A stretch of DNA of 64,000 nucleotides. Source: Paraburkholderia guartelaensis (lineage in GTDB: Bacteria > Pseudomonadota > Gammaproteobacteria > Burkholderiales > Burkholderiaceae). The notes beneath the pieces were generated by a model. The model had not been told where the DNA came from, did not search any database, and was given only the letters and a program-made list of their open reading frames with translations. Shown one piece after another: positions 39,976-48,567 of this stretch (positions within the stretch are counted from its first letter, which is position 1; the number at the start of each line of letters is the position of its first letter). The translations under genes were made by a program, and so were the position numbers. The stretch is from assembly GCF_004353905.1 (NCBI RefSeq), contig NZ_SMOD01000011.1:1-64000 (forward strand), read 5' to 3'.

Positions 39976-40977
39976 AACAAAGAACCCCGGCGGCGCTTGG
40001 CAGCGGCTAAAGCGGCGGCCAGGAAGGCGGACATCAATGCAGACGCTGCGCGCGAGGCGGCCGATGAAGTACAGCGGCTCCTGGCGTCGAGGCTGCGCCT
40101 GCGGCATTTGAACTGTTTCGTGGCGATCGCCCAGGAGCGCACGCTCGCGCGCGCGGCGGCGCGTTTGCATCTGAGCCAGCCAGCCGTTTCGAAGACGCTT
40201 GTGGAACTCGAGCAATGGGCGGGCGTGCGTCTCGTCGATCGCGGCAGAAACGGTGCGGCGCTAACGGTGCAGGGCGAGCACTTCTTGCGCTACGCGCTCG
40301 ACGCGTCGGCTTTGGCACTCGCGCGGCAGGACGCGCATGCAGCGCCAGCGGTGCGCCTGGGCGCGTTGCCGACCGTGGCAACGGCGCTGCTGCCCGAAGC
40401 CGTTCTGCGTTTCAAGGCGTTGCGCCCGCAGGTGGGCGTGAAGATTCATACCGACTCGAATGCGGAGCTACTGTGTGCGGTGAAAGCCGGCGAGCTCGAC
40501 CTGATGGTGGGGCGCATGGCCGAGCCGGCGATGATGCAGGGTGTGTCGTTCGAATATCTCTATACGGAGTCGCTCCTCGTCGTCGTGCGCGCGGGACATC
40601 CGCTTGCGAGCGAAAGCGTTGCGCCCGCGCTCGGCGCCGTGCTCGGGTTTCCGCTCGTGATCGCGGGCGAGCGCACCGCGCCGCGCCATCACACCGAGGC
40701 GTTCTTTGAAACGCATGGTTTCGCCGTGCCCGAAGGCGCGATCGAAACGCAGTCGGCCTCCGTGGCGCGCTTGATCGTTTCCGGCTCGGACGCCGTGTGG
40801 ATCGTGCCGCAGCGTGTCGCGCAAAGCGATCTCGATGCAGGCCTGCTCGTGCAGATCGACATGCCGGCTCCGCAGGGCGTGGAACCTATCGGCATTCTTC
40901 GGCGCAGTACGGTGACGCTCGACGAGGCGATCAGCGCACTCGCGCAGCAATTGCGGGAGTGCGCGCAGCTGGCATAG
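39970..40977 (+). CDS. LysR-family regulator with long basic N-terminal extension
   Basis: 335 residues from ATG 39970. The HTH is at about 46-75 (FVAIAQERTLARAAARLHLS then QPAVSKTLVELEQWAG); the effector domain begins near 105. About 40 residues precede the HTH (RRRLAAAKAAARKADINADA), longer than usual. The ATG lies inside a palindromic operator and has no ribosome-binding site, so the true start may be a downstream non-ATG codon (for example TTG 39997). PcaQ-like group is plausible. Divergent to galA, so the expected activator of it. Confidence 0.85.
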   Translation: MENKEPRRRLAAAKAAARKADINADAAREAADEVQRLLASRLRLRHLNCFVAIAQERTLARAAARLHLSQPAVSKTLVELEQWAGVRLVDRGRNGAALTVQGEHFLRYALDASALALARQDAHAAPAVRLGALPTVATALLPEAVLRFKALRPQVGVKIHTDSNAELLCAVKAGELDLMVGRMAEPAMMQGVSFEYLYTESLLVVVRAGHPLASESVAPALGAVLGFPLVIAGERTAPRHHTEAFFETHGFAVPEGAIETQSASVARLIVSGSDAVWIVPQRVAQSDLDAGLLVQIDMPAPQGVEPIGILRRSTVTLDEAISALAQQLRECAQLA

Positions 40978-41013
40978 CGCGATTCCAATTGAAAGAAAGT
41001 AAAACGTATGGAA

Positions 41014-41028
41014 TGATATCGATTCTCA
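41014..41028. promoter_or_regulatory. putative Fur box
   Basis: TGATATCGATTCTCA, 11 of 14 arm positions match the 7-1-7 Fur consensus TGATAAT-N-ATTATCA. It stands upstream of the piuC remnant and PepSY gene, both typical iron-uptake genes. Confidence 0.5.
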
Positions 41029-41116
41029 TTACCGTGGGCCTTTCCGCGGCCAAACAACAAGACTAGCCAGCCTGGCGTCGTTTCCCCTGGGTCTTCGGGG
41101 CGGCCCAGCCAGCCAA

Positions 41117-41347
41117 TCGACCCGCGTCGTCCGCCTTTCCTGCACGCTCTTTCTCTCGTCGCCCGACGAATACGACGGTGGCGAACTTGCGAGCGCTTTC
41201 TGGGTGCAAAGCCTCGTGCGCGATGAGACGAAGCGCGCGCTGCTCTTCGACATGGACACCGCTATCCAGCGCTTCAACGCGAGCGACGCCGACGTAGAGG
41301 CGCTGCCTCGTGGGCCGCGACAACAATCTTTTGCGACTCTGGAGTGA
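41117..41347 (+). pseudogene. decayed piuC/ybiX-type PKHD hydroxylase
   Basis: The 76-codon reading VRLSCTLFLSSPDEYDGGEL followed directly by ASAFWVQSLVRDETKRALLF matches the C-terminal part of Fe(II)/2-oxoglutarate PKHD hydroxylases that accompany siderophore receptors. The N-terminal portion with the HxD motif is missing, and about 35 residues that normally lie between GGEL and SFFWVQS, with the third iron ligand, are deleted. It has no start and cannot be functional. Ends 3 bp before the PepSY gene start. Confidence 0.75.
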
Positions 41348-41350
41348 AAC

Positions 41351-42061
41351 ATGAGCTTTTCCGATACCGCCGAGATCGACGCGCCGGCAACACCGCGCGC
41401 ACGTCTCGACGCCGAACAGCGCGACGAGCGCGCGAAGCGCTCGCGCCGCGCGACCTTCATCAAGTGGCTGCGCAAAGTCCACGGCTGGGTGGGCCTGTGG
41501 GGCGCGGCGCTCGGCCTGCTGTTCGGCGCAACGGGATTCGTGCTCAACCATCGCGCCGAGCCGCTGCGCATCTCGCCGGGCGCGCCGCAAGTCTCGACGG
41601 TGCAAATCGCCGTGCCCGATCCCGCGCCCGAAACACCGCGCGAGATGGTGAAATGGTTGCGCTCGCAACCTGATTTGAAGCTGCCCGCGCGCATGGGCCG
41701 TGTGCAGAAGGAGCCCGAGCACAAGGTGGCCTGGGGCGATCGCGAGGTCGTGCAGCCCGAGCATTGGCAGATCATGTTCACGTCGCCTGGCGAGAGCGTG
41801 ATGGTCGAGTACTGGGTGGGCAACGACAAGCTCACGCTCAAGCGCAACGACAACTCGCTCGTCTCGACGATCACGAACCTGCACAAGGGGACGGGCATGA
41901 GCGTCGGCTGGGTGCTGTTCATCGACAGCTTTGCCGGGGCGCTCATTCTGCTTTCGCTAACGGGCGTGCTGCTGTGGACGGAGCTGAACAAGCGCAAGAC
42001 GGTGGGCGCCGTGCTGTTGTTCGGCTCGATTATCGTAGCGGTATGCGTGGGGCTGGCGTAA
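41351..42061 (+). CDS. PepSY-associated transmembrane protein
   Basis: 236 residues. A cytoplasmic N-terminus, TM near 40-62 (GWVGLWGAALGLLFGATGFV), a periplasmic part with WQIMFTSPGESVMVEYWVGN, and two C-terminal TMs (WVLFIDSFAGALILLSLTGV; VGAVLLFGSIIVAVCVGLA). These proteins occur next to TonB-dependent siderophore receptors and may be ferric reductases or receptors' partners. Here the receptor is gone and only the piuC fragment remains upstream, so it may be a relic of the operon, though its own frame is intact. Confidence 0.8.
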   Translation: MSFSDTAEIDAPATPRARLDAEQRDERAKRSRRATFIKWLRKVHGWVGLWGAALGLLFGATGFVLNHRAEPLRISPGAPQVSTVQIAVPDPAPETPREMVKWLRSQPDLKLPARMGRVQKEPEHKVAWGDREVVQPEHWQIMFTSPGESVMVEYWVGNDKLTLKRNDNSLVSTITNLHKGTGMSVGWVLFIDSFAGALILLSLTGVLLWTELNKRKTVGAVLLFGSIIVAVCVGLA

Positions 42062-42082
42062 GCCTCAACGTGTGAGCCCGGC

Positions 42083-42114
42083 AACGGGCGCGAACGTCGA
42101 TGTTCGCGCCCGTT
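42083..42114. terminator. perfect hairpin between convergent PepSY and cobF genes
   Basis: AACGGGCGCGAAC (42083-42095) pairs fully with GTTCGCGCCCGTT (42102-42114) over a 6-nt loop. No long T-run, so termination may be modest. Confidence 0.6.
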
Positions 42115-42120
42115 CTCCAT

Positions 42121-42894
42121 TCAGTCTTTCACACCGCGTTTGCGCAGCAAATAGGTGTCCATGATCCATCCGTTCGCTTCGCGGGCCTCTCCGCGAACGC
42201 GGACGATCTCATCTTTCACGTCTTCCAGCCGGCCCGCCATCAGGATCTCGTCAGGCGTGCCGACATAGGCGCCCCAGTAGATATCGAGTTCTTCGCCCGT
42301 GAGTTGCGCGTACGCGTTTTGCGCGTCGAGCATGACCACCGCGCTGTCCACATCCTGCGGAAAGCCGCCCTCCGCGAGCCGTCTTCCCGTCGTGATGCTC
42401 ACCGGCTTGCCGATGAAGTTGAGCGGCACGCGATGCTTCGCCGCGAGCGCCTGCACGCTGCTGATGCCGGGAATCACCTCGAAGTCGAACGCGAGCCGGC
42501 CTTCGGCCAGGATCGAACCGAGAATGCGGATCGTACTGTCGTAGAGCGACGGGTCCCCCCAGACGAGAAACGCGCCGCATTGGCCGTCAGTCAATTCCTC
42601 TTCGATCAGGCGCGCGAATACGCGTTGCTTGTCGCGGTTGAGCTCGTCCACGGCGGCCTTGTAATCGAGACCTTCATCGCGGCGCCGCTCGGGGCTCGTG
42701 GCCTCTACGATGCGATAGTCGTGGTCCTTGATGAAGCGAGCGCAGATTTCCTTGCGCAGCGCGACGAGCTTGTCCTTGGCCGCGCCCTTGTCCATCACGA
42801 AGAACACGTCGGCGGCGTTGAGCGCTTCGATTGCCTGCACGGTCAGGTACTTCGGATCGCCCGCGCCGATGCCGATGATGAGGATCTTTTTCAC
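42121..42894 (-). CDS. cobF: precorrin-6A synthase (deacetylating), CobF
   Basis: 257 residues. Tetrapyrrole methylase fold: ILIIGIGAGDPKYLTVQAIE at the N-terminus, FLVWGDPSLYDSTIRILGSI, and VIPGISSVQALAAKHRVPLN. CobF uses SAM to methylate C1 and release acetate in the aerobic cobalamin pathway. The start is GTG 42894 (KKILIIGIGAG), since upstream residues do not belong to the fold. No other cob genes are in the window, so it stands apart from the main cobalamin cluster. Confidence 0.9.
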   Translation of the reverse strand: MKKILIIGIGAGDPKYLTVQAIEALNAADVFFVMDKGAAKDKLVALRKEICARFIKDHDYRIVEATSPERRRDEGLDYKAAVDELNRDKQRVFARLIEEELTDGQCGAFLVWGDPSLYDSTIRILGSILAEGRLAFDFEVIPGISSVQALAAKHRVPLNFIGKPVSITTGRRLAEGGFPQDVDSAVVMLDAQNAYAQLTGEELDIYWGAYVGTPDEILMAGRLEDVKDEIVRVRGEAREANGWIMDTYLLRKRGVKD

Positions 42895-43054
42895 GTTGCA
42901 GTTCCGGAATGTGAGTCGTCGGTGCGGCGCAATGATAGCGCGAGTTCGGCGCGGTGCCGCGCTCGCGGGCAGGGCAATTTTCTTCAATACGCGGGCGGTG
43001 CGCGCGTCTACCCTCGACGCATGTTGATCGCCCATGGGCGTAGCGAGGAGAACC

Positions 43055-43642
43055 GTGAGTACTGCCTTGTCGATGGCCGCCTTCGCGCTGGCCACTTCCA
43101 TCACCCCCGGACCCGTCAATATCGTCGCGCTGAGTGCGGGCTCGCGCTACGGGCTGCGCGCGAGCCTGCGCCACGTCACTGGCGCGACCGTGGGCTTCAC
43201 GCTGCTGTTGCTGCTGATCGGTCTCGGCATGCAGGAACTGCTGGCCCGCCTGCCGTTTCTCACGCGTGCGCTCGAATGGGCGGGCGTGGCTTTTCTACTG
43301 TACGTTGCCTACCGGCTCGCCACCGACGACGGCCGCATCGACTCCCCGAACGCGGCGCGCGGTCCCTCGCTGATGGTGGGCGCCACGATGCAATGGCTCA
43401 ATCCCAAGGCGTGGCTCGCCTCGGTGGCGGGCATGGGCTTATATGCGGCTTCCGGCGAGGGCGCGCTCGTCTGGCAGTTCGCCGCGATCTATTTCGTGGT
43501 GTGCTACGTGTCGATCGCGTGCTGGGCGTGGGCGGGCGCATCGCTGCGCCAGGCCTTGCGCGAACCGTCGCGCGTGCGTTTCGTGAATCGCGCGATGGCG
43601 TTGTTGCTGGCGGGTAGTGCGGTTTGGCTCGTGCTTGCCTGA
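43055..43642 (+). CDS. LysE/RhtB-family amino-acid or metabolite exporter
   Basis: 195 residues with about six membrane helices. ATSITPGPVNIVALSAGSRY is the family signature near the N-terminus. GTG 43055 is preferred over ATG 43034 because GAGGAG stands 4 bp upstream and the ATG lacks one. The AraC gene on the opposite strand just downstream may be its regulator. Confidence 0.85.
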   Translation: MSTALSMAAFALATSITPGPVNIVALSAGSRYGLRASLRHVTGATVGFTLLLLLIGLGMQELLARLPFLTRALEWAGVAFLLYVAYRLATDDGRIDSPNAARGPSLMVGATMQWLNPKAWLASVAGMGLYAASGEGALVWQFAAIYFVVCYVSIACWAWAGASLRQALREPSRVRFVNRAMALLLAGSAVWLVLA

Positions 43643-43658
43643 GCGCGCGGCGGCGACG

Positions 43659-44486
43659 TTAGCCGCGATATTGGCCAGGCGTCGCGGCAACGAACTGGCG
43701 GAACGCGCGCTGCAAATGCGCTTGATCGGCGAAACCCGCCTGCGCCGCAACATCTGCAATGGCGTGCCCTTGACGCAGTTGCGCGCGGCTGAACTCGATA
43801 CGCCGGTTCACGACATACGCGTGCGGCGTCATGCCGTATTGCTCGCGAAACGCGCGAATGAGGTACGAAGGCGAGAGATCGGCGGCGGCGCAGATCTCTT
43901 CGAGTTTGAGCGTGCGCGTGTAGTTGCCGTCGATGAATTCCGCTGTGCGCGCGAGGCGCTCGTTCGGTTCGCGTGCGCTGACCGGCGCAGGATTCAGGGA
44001 CTGCTGGAGCCTCGAGAAATAGGCTACGACGGCGCATTCCTTGCGCAACGCTGATTCGTGCGGGTCGACGAGCAGCTCGTAGAGCGCGTTGAGTCCGTCG
44101 AACAGATCGCGCTCCCAGCTCAAGGTCTGTTCGAACGGGCGAAAGCCCTCGTGCGCGCCGAAGCCCAGGTTGTGTTGCAGATTCGCGAGCCACGCCGTGT
44201 CGAGATAGAACATGCGGTAGGCCCAGGGCTCGTCGGCGGCCGGGTTGCAGGCGTGCACGACTTCCGGGTTGACGACCACTACCGCGCCCGCGCTGATATG
44301 CGAGAGCGTGCTCCCGTTCAGGTAGGTGCTGCGGCCGCCCGTGACCGCGCCGATCGAAAACGTGCTGTGTGCGTGACGGCCATAGCGTACCTTGCGGCCG
44401 TCGGCAATCGCGCGCACTTCGATGAACGGCAGGTCTGCGTCGCGCCAGAAGTAGGGTTGTGCGTCGGACGTCGTGGCTTGCGGCAT
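43659..44486 (-). CDS. AraC-family regulator with cupin-like N-terminus
   Basis: 275 residues. N-terminal arm/cupin-type domain (FWRDADLPFIEVRAIADGRK, YGRHAHSTFSIGAVTGGRST) and two C-terminal HTH motifs (TLKLEEICAAADLSPSYLIR; HAIADVAAQAGFADQAHLQR). Convergent with the LysE gene, a pairing often seen when AraC proteins control exporters. Effector unknown. GAGG before ATG 44486. Confidence 0.88.
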   Translation of the reverse strand: MPQATTSDAQPYFWRDADLPFIEVRAIADGRKVRYGRHAHSTFSIGAVTGGRSTYLNGSTLSHISAGAVVVVNPEVVHACNPAADEPWAYRMFYLDTAWLANLQHNLGFGAHEGFRPFEQTLSWERDLFDGLNALYELLVDPHESALRKECAVVAYFSRLQQSLNPAPVSAREPNERLARTAEFIDGNYTRTLKLEEICAAADLSPSYLIRAFREQYGMTPHAYVVNRRIEFSRAQLRQGHAIADVAAQAGFADQAHLQRAFRQFVAATPGQYRG

Positions 44487-44624
44487 GAGGAACCTCGGAG
44501 TGATGCTGCGCGCATCGAGCGACGCAGGTGGTCCATCTTAGCGCAACGCGAGCAAGCAGGGGGGACGTGATAGGCTTGTTCAGAATTGCGCGTGTCATTC
44601 CCTTTCCATTGCCAGGCACTGCAC

Positions 44625-45230
44625 ATGAACGAAACGAAGCCAACGAAGCCAACGAAGCCAACGAAGCCAACGAAGCCAACAAAGCCAACAAAGCCAACAA
44701 AGCCAACAAACGCAACGATTCGCCCGTTGACCGAGCAGGACGCCGAGGCGTTTCACGCCATGCGTTTGTACGCGGCCGAAAATTATCCCGCCGGTATCGT
44801 CCCGACCTATGAAGAGGAATCGAAGCGCACGCCTGAAGAAAGCCGGGCCCGGGTACGCGCCACCGAGAACCTGGTCGTATTCGGCGCATTCGCGGGCGAC
44901 ACGCTCGTCGGCATCACCGGCCTCATGCGCGAGCCGCGCCGCAAGCTTGCACACAAGGGGCTCATTTGGGGCGTCTTTGTGGATCCTGCATGGCGAGGCG
45001 CCGGCATTGCCAGGCAATTGCTGGAGGCCGCCATCGCTCACGCCCGCGCGCTAGGCTTGCTCCAGGTGCACCTGGTCGTGAGCATGTTGAACCCCCGCGC
45101 CCAGGCGCTCTACCGCGCGTGCGGCTTCGTGCGCTACGGGGTCGAGCCGCGCGGCCTGTGCATTGACGGCGAGTACGCCGACGACGAACTCATGGTGCTC
45201 TTTCTCGACGACCCCGCCGTGCCCGACTAA
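44625..45230 (+). CDS. GNAT-family N-acetyltransferase with N-terminal KPT repeats
   Basis: 201 residues. After MNET come eight Lys-Pro-Thr tripeptides, then the GNAT domain (about 30-195): IRPLTEQDAEAFHAMRLYAA, GVFVDPAWRGAGIARQLLEA (acetyl-CoA loop) and VSMLNPRAQALYRACGFVRY. The repeats come from a 9-bp DNA tandem array just inside the start, so no nearer start codon exists. Substrate unknown. The KPT arm may be flexible and was likely acquired by slippage. Confidence 0.85.
   Translation: MNETKPTKPTKPTKPTKPTKPTKPTKPTNATIRPLTEQDAEAFHAMRLYAAENYPAGIVPTYEEESKRTPEESRARVRATENLVVFGAFAGDTLVGITGLMREPRRKLAHKGLIWGVFVDPAWRGAGIARQLLEAAIAHARALGLLQVHLVVSMLNPRAQALYRACGFVRYGVEPRGLCIDGEYADDELMVLFLDDPAVPD
44637..44708 (+). 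repeat. 9-bp in-frame microsatellite in the GNAT gene (8 units)
   Basis: Four units AAGCCAACG followed by four AAGCCAACA. Because the unit is a multiple of three, copy changes lengthen or shorten the KPT arm without frameshift. The two-type block shows separate expansion events. Confidence 0.9.
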
Positions 45231-45285
45231 GTGCCAAATCGCGGCGGGTCAGTGCGCAGCGGAAAGCGAACGTCAAGTGTGGTGT

Positions 45286-45300
45286 AACGCACAGTGCGTT
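45286..45300. promoter_or_regulatory. palindrome AACGCACAGTGCGTT
   Basis: Perfect 7-bp arms around one base (AACGCAC / GTGCGTT), about 130 bp upstream of the chemosensory-like operon. It could be an operator, or a hairpin at the end of the GNAT transcript. Confidence 0.4.
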
Positions 45301-45432
45301 CGGCCGAATTATGCGCAGTCATCATTTCGTCATACCTGAACGTCGATAATCCACCGCGAATAAATTGGCCGACGTGTCCCGAGTTGCGCAACCATAGCGC
45401 CGCCGGCACGACGAAGGCCCGGGGATTTCGAC

Positions 45433-47802
45433 ATGACCATTCGTCACCGCATCACGCTACTCATCGTCCTGATGTTCGTCGCGCTGTCCGCCATCGGCGG
45501 CTACGCGGCCTTGCAGGCCCGCCGCAGCGCCACCGACGTCCGCCAGGTTACCCAGGGCGTCGTGCCGAGCGCTCTCGCTTCATCCGACCTCGTGTCGCTC
45601 GTGAAAGACGTGCAGCTCGCCACCATGACGCTCGTCTACGCACCCGACGCCACGGTCGCGTCGCTCGCGCAGAACGAACTCAAGGACAAGGAAGCCGCGT
45701 TGCGCGCCGCGCTCGACGTGCAGCGCAAGGCGGCAGCCAGCCACGCGCAGGAAGGCCTGGTTTCGCAGGCGCAGGAAAGCCTCGCGAACTACTTCTCCGC
45801 AATCGACGACACCGTGAAGATGAAGGCGAGCGGCAAGAACGAACTCGCGCAGGCCTATCTCTTCGCGAACGTCGCGCAGTACCGCGACGAACTCGAAGGC
45901 ATCGTCACGACGATGCGCGTGGAAAAGAACCGCCAGAAGGACGACGCAATCCGCACGCTCAACGGCACGCTCGACACCACGACGAGCGCGATTGCAGGCG
46001 TGACGGGCGGCGCGGTGCTACTGCTCACGCTGATCGGCGCGCTGCTCTACCGCCAGATCACGCGGCCGCTTTCGCGCATGCAGGCCATGATGAGCGAGAT
46101 CGCGTCCAGTCAGGACTTCACGCGCCGCGTGCCCGTGGGCCGCATGGACGAAATCGGACATTCGATCGTCGCCTTCAACGGCATGATCGAGAAGATCCAG
46201 CAAAGCTCCGCGCAGCTCAAGCGCAAGACCGCCGATATTCAGGCGATGCTGCAGAACATGCAGCAGGGCATTCTCACGGTGGTCGAAGGCGCGACGATCC
46301 ACAACGAATATTCGGCGTATCTAGAGGCAATCTTCGAAACGAACGAGATTGCGGGCCGCTCGCTCATGGACCTCGTGTTCTCGCACACGGATCTCGATGC
46401 CGACACCCTCTCGCAAATCGACGCCGCCGTGCACGCGTGCCTTGGCGAAGACGACGTGAACTTCGCGTTCAATCAACATCTGCTCGTGAATGAAATCACG
46501 CGCACGCTGCCCGATGGCCGCGCGAAGGTGCTCGACCTGAGCTGGTCGGCCATCACCGACGAAAACGATGTGGTCGTGCGCCTCATGCTGTGCGTGCGCG
46601 ACGTGACTGAGCTGCGCGAACTCGCGGCCGAAGCCGGCGAGCAGAAGCGTCGCCTCGAAATGATCGGCGAAATTCTCGCCGTGAGCGAAGAGAAGTTCCA
46701 TCACTTCGTGGAAAGCTCGACGAGCTTCATTCACGAGAACGAACACATCATTCGCCAGCACGACTGCGCGGACACGAGCGCCATTGCAGCGCTGTTCCGC
46801 AACATGCATACGATCAAGGGCAATGCGCGCACGTATAGCCTGCAGCATCTCACGGGCGTGGTGCACGAAGTCGAGCAGCGCTACGACGCGTTGCGCCGCG
46901 AAGACAAGAGCCACACGTGGGACCAGCAAGCACTGATTGACGATCTGGAGCGCGTGAAGACGGCGCTCGAGCACTATACGAGCATCAACGAAGTGAGCCT
47001 TGGGCGCGGACCGCGTGCGGCTGGCGCGCAGAACGGTGCAGCGAGCCTCACGATCACGCGAGAAGCGATCGAAGAGACGCTGCGCATCGTCGATCGCACC
47101 GACGACAACGACCTGCCCGCGCTGCGCGCGATGCGCGCAGAACTGCGCACTACGCTGCGCGCCATCGGCACCGAGCGCGTGGCCGATGCGCTCGCGAGCG
47201 TGACCGGTTCGCTGCCGTCGCTCGCACAGGAACTCGGCAAGGTCGAACCGGTAGTGCGGATCGCGGACAACGGTTATCGCCTGCGCGGCGAGGCCGCCGG
47301 TACGGTGAAGAACGTGTTCATGCACCTGCTGCGCAACTCGCTCGACCACGGCATTGAAATGCCGGCGCAACGCCGCGCAATCGGCAAGGACGAGTCGGGT
47401 CATATCGATATCGACGTGAACGTGCACAACGGTGCGCTGCAACTGACGCTCGCCGACGACGGCCGCGGGCTCGCGCTCGCGCGCATTCGCGGCATTGCGG
47501 TGGAGCGCGGCTGGCTGCAGGCGTATGAAGCGGTGAGCGACGAGGCGATCGCGGCATTCATTTTCCGCCCCGGCTTTTCGACGGCGACAAACGTGACCGA
47601 AATCTCGGGCCGCGGCGTGGGCATGGACGCGGTGCGCGATTTTCTCGAACGCGAGGGCGGCGCCATCGAACTGCGTTTCACCGATGACCGCGAGGGCGCC
47701 GATTACCGGCATTTCCAGACCGTCGTGCGTTTGCCGCAGGAGTGGGCCGTCAAGGTGGCGAACGTAACGCAGGCAAAGCAAGAGGAAGCGCTGGCGGGCT
47801 AG
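45433..47802 (+). CDS. membrane CheA-like histidine kinase (4HB sensor-HAMP-PAS-Hpt-ATPase, no CheW domain)
   Basis: 789 residues. TM1 6-28, a periplasmic four-helix-bundle-type segment 30-185, TM2 about 188-207, HAMP 208-260, a PAS-like region about 270-395, an Hpt domain with phospho-His in FRNMHTIKGNARTYSL (H459), and an ATPase: N-box HLLRNSLDHG (631), G1 DDGRGLAL (675), F-box FRPGFSTA (711), G2 GRGVGMDAV (726). The order and the N-box resemble CheA, but it ends soon after the ATPase without the CheW-like P5 domain. It thus joins receptor and kinase in one chain. First gene of a five-gene operon. Confidence 0.85.
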   Translation: MTIRHRITLLIVLMFVALSAIGGYAALQARRSATDVRQVTQGVVPSALASSDLVSLVKDVQLATMTLVYAPDATVASLAQNELKDKEAALRAALDVQRKAAASHAQEGLVSQAQESLANYFSAIDDTVKMKASGKNELAQAYLFANVAQYRDELEGIVTTMRVEKNRQKDDAIRTLNGTLDTTTSAIAGVTGGAVLLLTLIGALLYRQITRPLSRMQAMMSEIASSQDFTRRVPVGRMDEIGHSIVAFNGMIEKIQQSSAQLKRKTADIQAMLQNMQQGILTVVEGATIHNEYSAYLEAIFETNEIAGRSLMDLVFSHTDLDADTLSQIDAAVHACLGEDDVNFAFNQHLLVNEITRTLPDGRAKVLDLSWSAITDENDVVVRLMLCVRDVTELRELAAEAGEQKRRLEMIGEILAVSEEKFHHFVESSTSFIHENEHIIRQHDCADTSAIAALFRNMHTIKGNARTYSLQHLTGVVHEVEQRYDALRREDKSHTWDQQALIDDLERVKTALEHYTSINEVSLGRGPRAAGAQNGAASLTITREAIEETLRIVDRTDDNDLPALRAMRAELRTTLRAIGTERVADALASVTGSLPSLAQELGKVEPVVRIADNGYRLRGEAAGTVKNVFMHLLRNSLDHGIEMPAQRRAIGKDESGHIDIDVNVHNGALQLTLADDGRGLALARIRGIAVERGWLQAYEAVSDEAIAAFIFRPGFSTATNVTEISGRGVGMDAVRDFLEREGGAIELRFTDDREGADYRHFQTVVRLPQEWAVKVANVTQAKQEEALAG

Positions 47803-47805
47803 CGC

Positions 47806-48567
47806 ATGGCGGGGGTTGAAGTGGTCTTACCGTATTTGATCGAAGGCGCGGCGCTTATCGCGCTGGCGGCCGGCGCGGCTGCCCTGTGGGGCAAGCGTGT
47901 GCAAAGGCAGGCACGTGAGGTGGCGCACGCGCAGGACGCCGCGCACGCAGCCGCGCTTGCACAGGCTCAAGCGCACCACACGGCGCAGCAGGAAGACGCC
48001 GCACGCGAACACGAGTCGCTGGCTGCGCAAATCGAGTCGCTGCGCGCGGAACTCGCGCAGCGCAGGTCCGTGGCCGAGGCACTCGAAGCGGCGCTCGCCG
48101 GCGAGCGCGCGCAGCGTGACGACGCGATGAATCACGCGGCGCGTATCGCGAGCGAGGCCTCGCGCCTGAAGCTCATGTCGTCGACGTTCGAGCGCTGGCA
48201 CGAGCAGATGATCTCGCTGATGGCGCAGAACAACGACATGCACAAGAAGAACCAGGAGCTGTCGTCGATCGTGAGCCATGTGCTGATCGTCTCGCTCAAC
48301 GCGTCGATCGAAGCGGCACGCGCGGGCGCGGCCGGCCGTGGCTTCTCGATCGTGGCGGGGGAAGTGCGCTCGCTCGCTACGCGTTCTCAGGAACTTTCGA
48401 AGAGCTATCGCGACAGCCTGAACCGCAACGACCTCATTACGGCCGCGACGTTCCAGGACATTCAGGCGGGCGGCAAGATGATCGCGGCGACGCTCGCGAG
48501 CGTGGAAGCGTCGTCGCAGCAGCTGCATCACCAGCTCGAAGCGACGCGCGCCGGGGCGCACGCATGA
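47806..48567 (+). CDS. short receptor-like protein: one TM, coiled coil and MCP signalling tip
   Basis: 253 residues. One N-terminal membrane helix (about 9-27), then a coiled coil of about 110 residues, then the chemoreceptor tip LIVSLNASIEAARAGAAGRG and FSIVAGEVRSLATRSQELSK. No periplasmic sensor domain, HAMP or methylation-linked tail. Most chemoreceptors have 500-600 residues. It starts 3 bp after the kinase stop and its TGA overlaps the next ATG. Its partner is probably the upstream kinase. Confidence 0.82.
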   Translation: MAGVEVVLPYLIEGAALIALAAGAAALWGKRVQRQAREVAHAQDAAHAAALAQAQAHHTAQQEDAAREHESLAAQIESLRAELAQRRSVAEALEAALAGERAQRDDAMNHAARIASEASRLKLMSSTFERWHEQMISLMAQNNDMHKKNQELSSIVSHVLIVSLNASIEAARAGAAGRGFSIVAGEVRSLATRSQELSKSYRDSLNRNDLITAATFQDIQAGGKMIAATLASVEASSQQLHHQLEATRAGAHA

